Assembly (NCBI GenBank): GCA_030446465.1
Contig: JAUJNI010000001.1
Coordinates: 357,859 to 421,858 of the forward strand
Direction of reading: 5' to 3'
Length of the DNA stretch: 64,000 bases
DNA from: Actinomycetota bacterium
GTDB lineage: Bacteria > Actinomycetota > CADDZG01 > WHSQ01
Part shown: piece by piece, positions 60,138 to 64,000 of the stretch
Layout of the letters: each line of letters starts with the position of its first letter
Numbering within the stretch: position 1 is the first letter of the stretch
Notes under the pieces: generated by a model
Database searches by the model: none
Seen by the model: the letters and a program-made list of their open reading frames with translations, nothing else
What the model was told of the DNA's origin: nothing
Made by a program: the position numbers and the translations under genes

Positions 60138-61382
60138 TTGAGGAAGACTCGGACTGCGCTCTCGCTGGGCCTGGCAGGGGCGATCATCGGCTCTATGGCT
60201 TCCGCGGCGCCCGCCGCGCCCCGCTCCAGCACCTCCGACACCTCGGTGGGCCGCTACATCGTCGTTCTAAATGACTCCGCGTCGGCCGGCCGGATGGCGC
60301 GCCAGCACTCCAGGCAGTTCGGCCTGGACGTCTCCCTTGTCTACCGCCATGCCCTCAAGGGCTACGCGGCGACCATGACGTCGAGCGCAGCATCGGCGCT
60401 GGCCCACGCCGCCGGCGTCAAGTGGGTCCAGCGTGATCGCGCCGTAAAGGCCACGGCGCAGACCATGCCCACCGGGATCAACCGGTCCGATGCCGACCTC
60501 AGCCCCACGGCCAAGATCAACGGGGTCGACGAGCGGGTGAACGTCGACGTTGCAGTGATCGACACCGGCGTGAACCTGACGCACCCCGACCTGAACGTCT
60601 ACAGCGCCGGCGGCAAGAACTGCGTCACGCTGCTGACTCCCCCCGAGGATGGCAACGGTCACGGGACGCACGTCGCCGGCACGGTCGGTGCCCTCGACAA
60701 CACCTCGGGTGTCGTGGGAATGGCCCCCGGAGCGCGCATCTGGCCGGTGAAGGTGCTGAGCGACGCGGGCACGGGCCTGACCTCGCAGGTGATCTGCGGC
60801 ATCGACTACGTCGCCGCCAACGCATCCAAGATCGAGGTGGCGAACATGAGCCTCGGTGGCGGCGGTTCCGACGACAACAACTGCGGCAACTCCAACAACG
60901 ACGCGCAGCACAAGGCAATCTGCAAGGCCGTGAGCGCCGGCGTGACCTTCGTCGTAGCCGCAGGCAACGACGCCAAGGACGCCAAGAGCTTCACGCCCGC
61001 CGCGTACGATGAGGTCATCACGGTCAGTGCGCTCGCCGACTTCAACGGCGCGGCCGGCGGCGGCGCCAAGTCGACCTGTCGCTCAGACGTCGATGACACC
61101 TTCGCCAACTACTCCAACTACGGCAAGGACATCGACCTCATCGCCCCGGGTACCTGCATCAACTCGACCTGGGTGCTGGGCACCTACAACACCATCTCGG
61201 GCACGTCGATGGCGTCCCCCCACGTTGCGGGAGGCGCCGCGCTCTACAAGGCGAACAATCCGACCGCGACCCCGAGCCAGGTCAAGACCGCCCTGCAAAA
61301 CGCAGGCAACCTCAACTGGATCTATCCCTCCGAGGACAAGGACGGTATTCAGGAGAAGCTCCTGAACGTAGGCGGCCTCTAA
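60138..61382 (+). CDS. Secreted subtilisin-like serine protease (S8), first of a tandem pair
   Basis: TTG 60138 with GGAGGGG upstream gives 414 residues. A signal peptide (about 1-27) and an I9 propeptide (GRYIVVLNDSA, GYAATMTSSA) precede the S8 domain. The triad is in DVAVIDTGVNLTHP (Asp), GNGHGTHVAGT (His) and SGTSMASPHVAG (Ser); the oxyanion Asn is in VVAAGND. Cys residues in SQVICGIDY, DDNNCGNSNND, KAICKAV and KSTCRSDVDD suggest disulfides. There is no C-terminal pre-peptidase domain. A strong terminator follows. The second copy starts 205 bp downstream. Confidence 0.93.
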   Translation: MRKTRTALSLGLAGAIIGSMASAAPAAPRSSTSDTSVGRYIVVLNDSASAGRMARQHSRQFGLDVSLVYRHALKGYAATMTSSAASALAHAAGVKWVQRDRAVKATAQTMPTGINRSDADLSPTAKINGVDERVNVDVAVIDTGVNLTHPDLNVYSAGGKNCVTLLTPPEDGNGHGTHVAGTVGALDNTSGVVGMAPGARIWPVKVLSDAGTGLTSQVICGIDYVAANASKIEVANMSLGGGGSDDNNCGNSNNDAQHKAICKAVSAGVTFVVAAGNDAKDAKSFTPAAYDEVITVSALADFNGAAGGGAKSTCRSDVDDTFANYSNYGKDIDLIAPGTCINSTWVLGTYNTISGTSMASPHVAGGAALYKANNPTATPSQVKTALQNAGNLNWIYPSEDKDGIQEKLLNVGGL

Positions 61383-61399
61383 GGGATTCCACACAAGCA

Positions 61400-61432
61400 A
61401 AAGGGGGCCCGGCGAGTTCGCCGGGCCCCTTT
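61400..61432 (+). terminator. Rho-independent-type terminator after first subtilase
   Basis: A 15-bp hairpin (AAAGGGGGCCCGGCGA paired with TCGCCGGGCCCCTTT, one bulged G) with a two-base loop sits 18 bp after the stop. It ends in TTTCC. Strength and position make it a confident terminator. Confidence 0.9.
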
Positions 61433-61587
61433 CCGTTCTGCCCTTGTCGGTCCATTTGCCCCCAATTCCCCACGGACGGGCGTCAACTCCGGGAGCGGTG
61501 TGAGCAAATTCTCTAAGATGACGGAAGGGAATGCGGGGTTCCATGCCGAACCCTGGCTTAGTCATATCCGGTTCTTAGGGGGTAGAT

Positions 61588-62829
61588 GTGAAGAGACGAG
61601 TTCTGGTTGGGCCTCTGCTCTTGGCGTTGACGGCCGCGCTGGCCGGCTCGGCTTCGGCCGGATCCAAGGCGACCACAAGCGGCGGCTCTGCGAGCGATCG
61701 CATCGCAGGCAGCTACATCGTCGTGCTGAAGGACGGCGCCAAGTCCGGCTCCGTAGCCGCCGACCACGCCCGTCGCTACGGCGCAGACGTCTCCCATGTC
61801 TATCGAGCGGCCCTCAAGGGCTATTCAGCACGGATGAGCGACCAGGCCGCGGCTCGGATAGCTCAGAGCCCCGCGGTGCAGTGGGTGGAAGCCGATCGCG
61901 TGGTCACCGCCACAGCGCAGAGCGTGCCCACGGGAATCGACCGAATCGACGGGGAGCTCAGCAGCACCGTCTCCGGTGACGGCAGCGGGAGCGTGGACGT
62001 CGACGTCGCCGTCATCGATACCGGCATCGACACCACCCACCCCGACCTGAACGTCGTAGGAGGCAAGAACTGCTCAACGGGAACCTCCTACAAGGACGGC
62101 CACGGGCACGGCTCGCATGTCGCCGGCACGATTGCCGCTAAGGATGACGCCAACGGCGTCGTGGGCGTGGCACCCGGAGCGCGTCTGTGGGCCGTGAGAG
62201 TTCTCAACAACGCGGGGAGCGGAAGCACCTCGAGCGTCGTGTGCGGGATCGACTGGGTAACCGCCAATGCCAGCACCATAGAGGTCGCCAACATGAGTCT
62301 CGGGGGGAGCGGCTCGGACGACGGCAACTGCGGCAACAGCAACAACGACGCAGAGCACAAGGCCATCTGCCGTTCGGTGGGGGCCGGAGTCACCTATGCA
62401 GTGGCGGCGGGCAACGACCACGTCGACTCGAAAGGATTCATCCCTGCCGCTTACGACGAGGTCATCACAGTGAGTGCACTCGCCGACTTCAACGGCCAGC
62501 CCGGTGGGGGCGCTGCATCGACGTGTCGCTCGGACGTGGACGACACCTTTGCGAATTTCTCGAACTACGGCCTGGACGTCGACATCATCGCCCCGGGCGT
62601 CTGCATCCATTCGACCTGGAAGGGCGGCGGCTACAACACGATCTCCGGGACCTCGATGGCGTCGCCACACGCCGCGGGCGCAGCCGCGCTCTACAAGGCG
62701 AACAATCCCTCGGCGAGCCCTTCAACCGTGAAGTCCGCACTGCAAACCGCCGGCAACCTCAACTGGACCTGGCCAAGCGAGGACCTCGACGGCGTGCAGG
62801 AGATACTGCTGAACGTCGACGCCTTCTAA
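61588..62829 (+). CDS. Secreted subtilisin-like serine protease (S8), second of a tandem pair
   Basis: GTG 61588 with AGGGGG at good spacing gives 413 residues, closely similar to the upstream subtilase throughout. The signal peptide and I9 propeptide (GSYIVVLKDGAK, GYSARMSDQA) are followed by DVAVIDTGIDTTHP, GHGHGSHVAGT and SGTSMASPHAAG with all triad residues, AAGNDH for the oxyanion hole, and matching Cys positions. Tandem duplication is the simplest origin. Its own leader (61440-61587) contains a GGGTTC/GAACCC hairpin near 61537. It too is followed by a strong terminator, so each protease has a separate transcript. Confidence 0.93.
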   Translation: MKRRVLVGPLLLALTAALAGSASAGSKATTSGGSASDRIAGSYIVVLKDGAKSGSVAADHARRYGADVSHVYRAALKGYSARMSDQAAARIAQSPAVQWVEADRVVTATAQSVPTGIDRIDGELSSTVSGDGSGSVDVDVAVIDTGIDTTHPDLNVVGGKNCSTGTSYKDGHGHGSHVAGTIAAKDDANGVVGVAPGARLWAVRVLNNAGSGSTSSVVCGIDWVTANASTIEVANMSLGGSGSDDGNCGNSNNDAEHKAICRSVGAGVTYAVAAGNDHVDSKGFIPAAYDEVITVSALADFNGQPGGGAASTCRSDVDDTFANFSNYGLDVDIIAPGVCIHSTWKGGGYNTISGTSMASPHAAGAAALYKANNPSASPSTVKSALQTAGNLNWTWPSEDLDGVQEILLNVDAF

Positions 62830-62848
62830 CACTCGACCCCTCGCAAAC

Positions 62849-62876
62849 GGCCCGGCGAGAGCCGGGCCTTTTGCTT
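62849..62876 (+). terminator. Rho-independent terminator after second subtilase
   Basis: An 8-bp GC stem (GGCCCGGC, loop GAGA, GCCGGGCC) followed directly by TTTTGCTTT lies 19 bp after the stop. This is the clearest intrinsic terminator in the window. Confidence 0.92.
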
Positions 62877-62950
62877 TGCCCAAGGTGTGCAACACCGCTG
62901 CCTGATGGAGGACTCAGCTTGTTCCGAACCTCGACGATAGAAATGAGGTC

Positions 62951-63508
62951 GTGACGCTCGGAGAGACCTTTTCCTCGACGCTCCAAGCTGCCAGGACCGG
63001 CGCTGAGTGGGCGTGGACGGCCATCTATCGTGAACTAGCCCCGCCGGTGCTCGGCTATCTCAGGGCGCGCAAAGTGGCGGACCCCGAGGACTTGCTCGGC
63101 GAGGTCTTTCTGATCATCGTCCGCAATCTGCCCGGTTTCGAGGGCGACGAGAGGCAGTTTCGGACGTGGGCACTGACCATCGCCCATCGCCGGGTCGTCG
63201 ACGAACATCGTCGGCGCCTCCGCAGGCCGGTTGTGCCGCTTTCCGATGAAGAGGTCGCGCGCGTGGGCCCCCGCGGCAACGCAGAACAGGAGGCGTTGGC
63301 GGCCGTCGAGGCAGAGCGTGTCGTAGGGATCATCCGCGGGCTGCCTCCCGACCAGCAGGACGTCCTCCTGCTCCGGCTGCTTGCAGACCTCACCGTGAAA
63401 GAGGTCGCAGGTGTGATCGGGAAGCGCGTCGGTGCAGTGAAAGCGCTGCAGCGCAGGGGCTTGGCTGCCCTGAAGAAAGAACTTGCGAGGCAAGGCGTAC
63501 CCCTATGA
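62951..63508 (+). CDS. ECF-type RNA polymerase sigma factor
   Basis: GTG 62951 gives 185 residues. Region 2 is VADPEDLLGEVFLIIVRNLP with RQFRTWALTIAHRRVVDEHR. Region 4 is GLPPDQQDVLLLRLLADLTV with KEVAGVIGKRVGAVKALQRR. The order and spacing are those of ECF sigma factors, here of a type different from the one at 32.7 kb. GAGG lies only a few bases upstream, a poor ribosome-binding site. Its stop overlaps the next start (ATGA), so it is coupled to a probable partner. The divergence of targets is not visible. Confidence 0.9.
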   Translation: MTLGETFSSTLQAARTGAEWAWTAIYRELAPPVLGYLRARKVADPEDLLGEVFLIIVRNLPGFEGDERQFRTWALTIAHRRVVDEHRRRLRRPVVPLSDEEVARVGPRGNAEQEALAAVEAERVVGIIRGLPPDQQDVLLLRLLADLTVKEVAGVIGKRVGAVKALQRRGLAALKKELARQGVPL

Positions 63509-64000
63509 GCGATTTCGGCGATTACGAAGATGAGATGAGACGCCTGAACAGCCTCAGCGACCGGGATATCGACCGCCTCTTTGGGGGCAAGGCCGTCGCA
63601 AGCCCCGAGTTCGATGAGCTTGCGGCGCACCTGCGCGACACCAAGACGGTGTGGCTCCGAGCTTCGGAAGACCTCGTCCAGATTGGGCACGTCGCTGAAA
63701 TAGGGAGAACGGCTCGGCACCTTGCTGCGGAGGGTCACAGGTCGCCATCGAAGATCGACGAGATCAAGACCACGCCGCGGCGATCACCGTGGAGAAGAGC
63801 CGCCTCGCTTGCCGTCAAGACGGCGGCGGCGTCACTCTCTGCCTCGCTGTCGATGATCGGCCTGGCGTACGCAGGAGTGGACCTGCCGGGGACCGCGGCC
63901 GAGAGGGCGGTTGAGGCGGTGCTCGGCGTCGAGCTGCCGAACCAGGAGCATTCAGAGGCTGCCGGCGAGGGAATCGGGTCGGGCCGCTCCATTGGCGACT
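63505..64000 (+). CDS. Sigma-associated membrane protein, 3' end outside the window
   Basis: The ATG overlaps the sigma-factor stop and the frame is open to the window end (165 codons seen). The N-terminal 95 residues are polar and helical: SDFGDYEDEMRRLNSLSDRD, DRLFGGKAVASPEFDELAAH. Arg-rich PRRSPWRRAASLAVK precedes a hydrophobic stretch (about 104-124) that may span the membrane. Beyond it are a short outside segment with VEAVLGVELPNQ and Gly/Ser-rich sequence. It resembles partners of ECF sigma factors in actinomycetes by position and topology, so an anti-sigma role is likely but unproved. No Cys/His zinc motif is seen. Confidence 0.65.
   Translation, partial: MSDFGDYEDEMRRLNSLSDRDIDRLFGGKAVASPEFDELAAHLRDTKTVWLRASEDLVQIGHVAEIGRTARHLAAEGHRSPSKIDEIKTTPRRSPWRRAASLAVKTAAASLSASLSMIGLAYAGVDLPGTAAERAVEAVLGVELPNQEHSEAAGEGIGSGRSIGD

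Overview
The window reads as chromosomal DNA of a high-GC actinomycete-like bacterium (Actinomycetota), probably uncultured. Supporting signs are an acyl-CoA carboxylase with a separate small epsilon subunit, an LCP protein with a LytR C-terminal domain, DUF4383, DUF2236, DUF4012 and MeaA-type mutase genes, lipoprotein and Sec signals but no outer-membrane genes, and dense gene packing with ATGA start-stop overlaps. I cannot name a genus. No rRNA, tRNA, CRISPR array, transposase or integrase was recognised.

Layout. (1) 0-3.9 kb is a decaying accessory patch: the tail of a GH25 lysozyme, an Rhs-repeat remnant, a frameshifted Imm26-like immunity gene, a beta-propeller lipoprotein and a multiply frameshifted esterase. 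(2) 3.9-32 kb is a cell-envelope region. It holds two sulfotransferases, an O-antigen-ligase-like protein, a WecG/TagA glycosyltransferase, a GT2, a CDP-alcohol phosphatidyltransferase, a polyprenol-phosphate mannosyltransferase, a glycerol-1-phosphate-dehydrogenase-like protein, a LicC-like nucleotidyltransferase, a DUF4012 protein, an initiating sugar-phosphate transferase, a UDP-galactopyranose-mutase-like flavoprotein and a flippase. Six alkaline-phosphatase/sulfatase-superfamily enzymes lie among them within 12.3 kb. Two of these have their catalytic blocks in a circularly permuted order. The set fits assembly and trimming or decoration of a surface polymer carrying sulfate and/or polyol-phosphate groups; that is inference. 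(3) 32.7-34.1 kb is an ECF sigma factor with a translationally coupled membrane partner.

(4) 34-56 kb is mostly central carbon metabolism. It includes ethylmalonyl-CoA-mutase-type enzyme, a tandem-duplicated 3-hydroxyacyl-CoA dehydrogenase, acyl-CoA carboxylase beta and epsilon, methylmalonyl/ethylmalonyl-CoA epimerase, acetyl-CoA acetyltransferase, crotonyl-CoA carboxylase/reductase, an acyl-CoA dehydrogenase and an aspartase/fumarase-family lyase. Together these cover much of the ethylmalonyl-CoA pathway. Between them lie purM, an MFS transporter and a small island of secreted proteins (RTX-like, collagen-like) with a rearrangement scar near 49.16 kb.

(5) 56.5-64 kb holds an LCP ligase, an AbiEi/DUF559 endonuclease-like gene, an esterase, two tandem secreted subtilases with strong terminators, and a second sigma factor with a coupled partner that runs off the window.

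The least explained structure is a 121-bp dispersed element present three times (34.07, 58.06 and 59.18 kb). Each copy is two 49-bp units separated by exactly 23 bp, and each unit has three small palindromes. Two copies in the same orientation closely bracket the DUF559 nuclease gene, as a mobile or excisable cassette would be bracketed.
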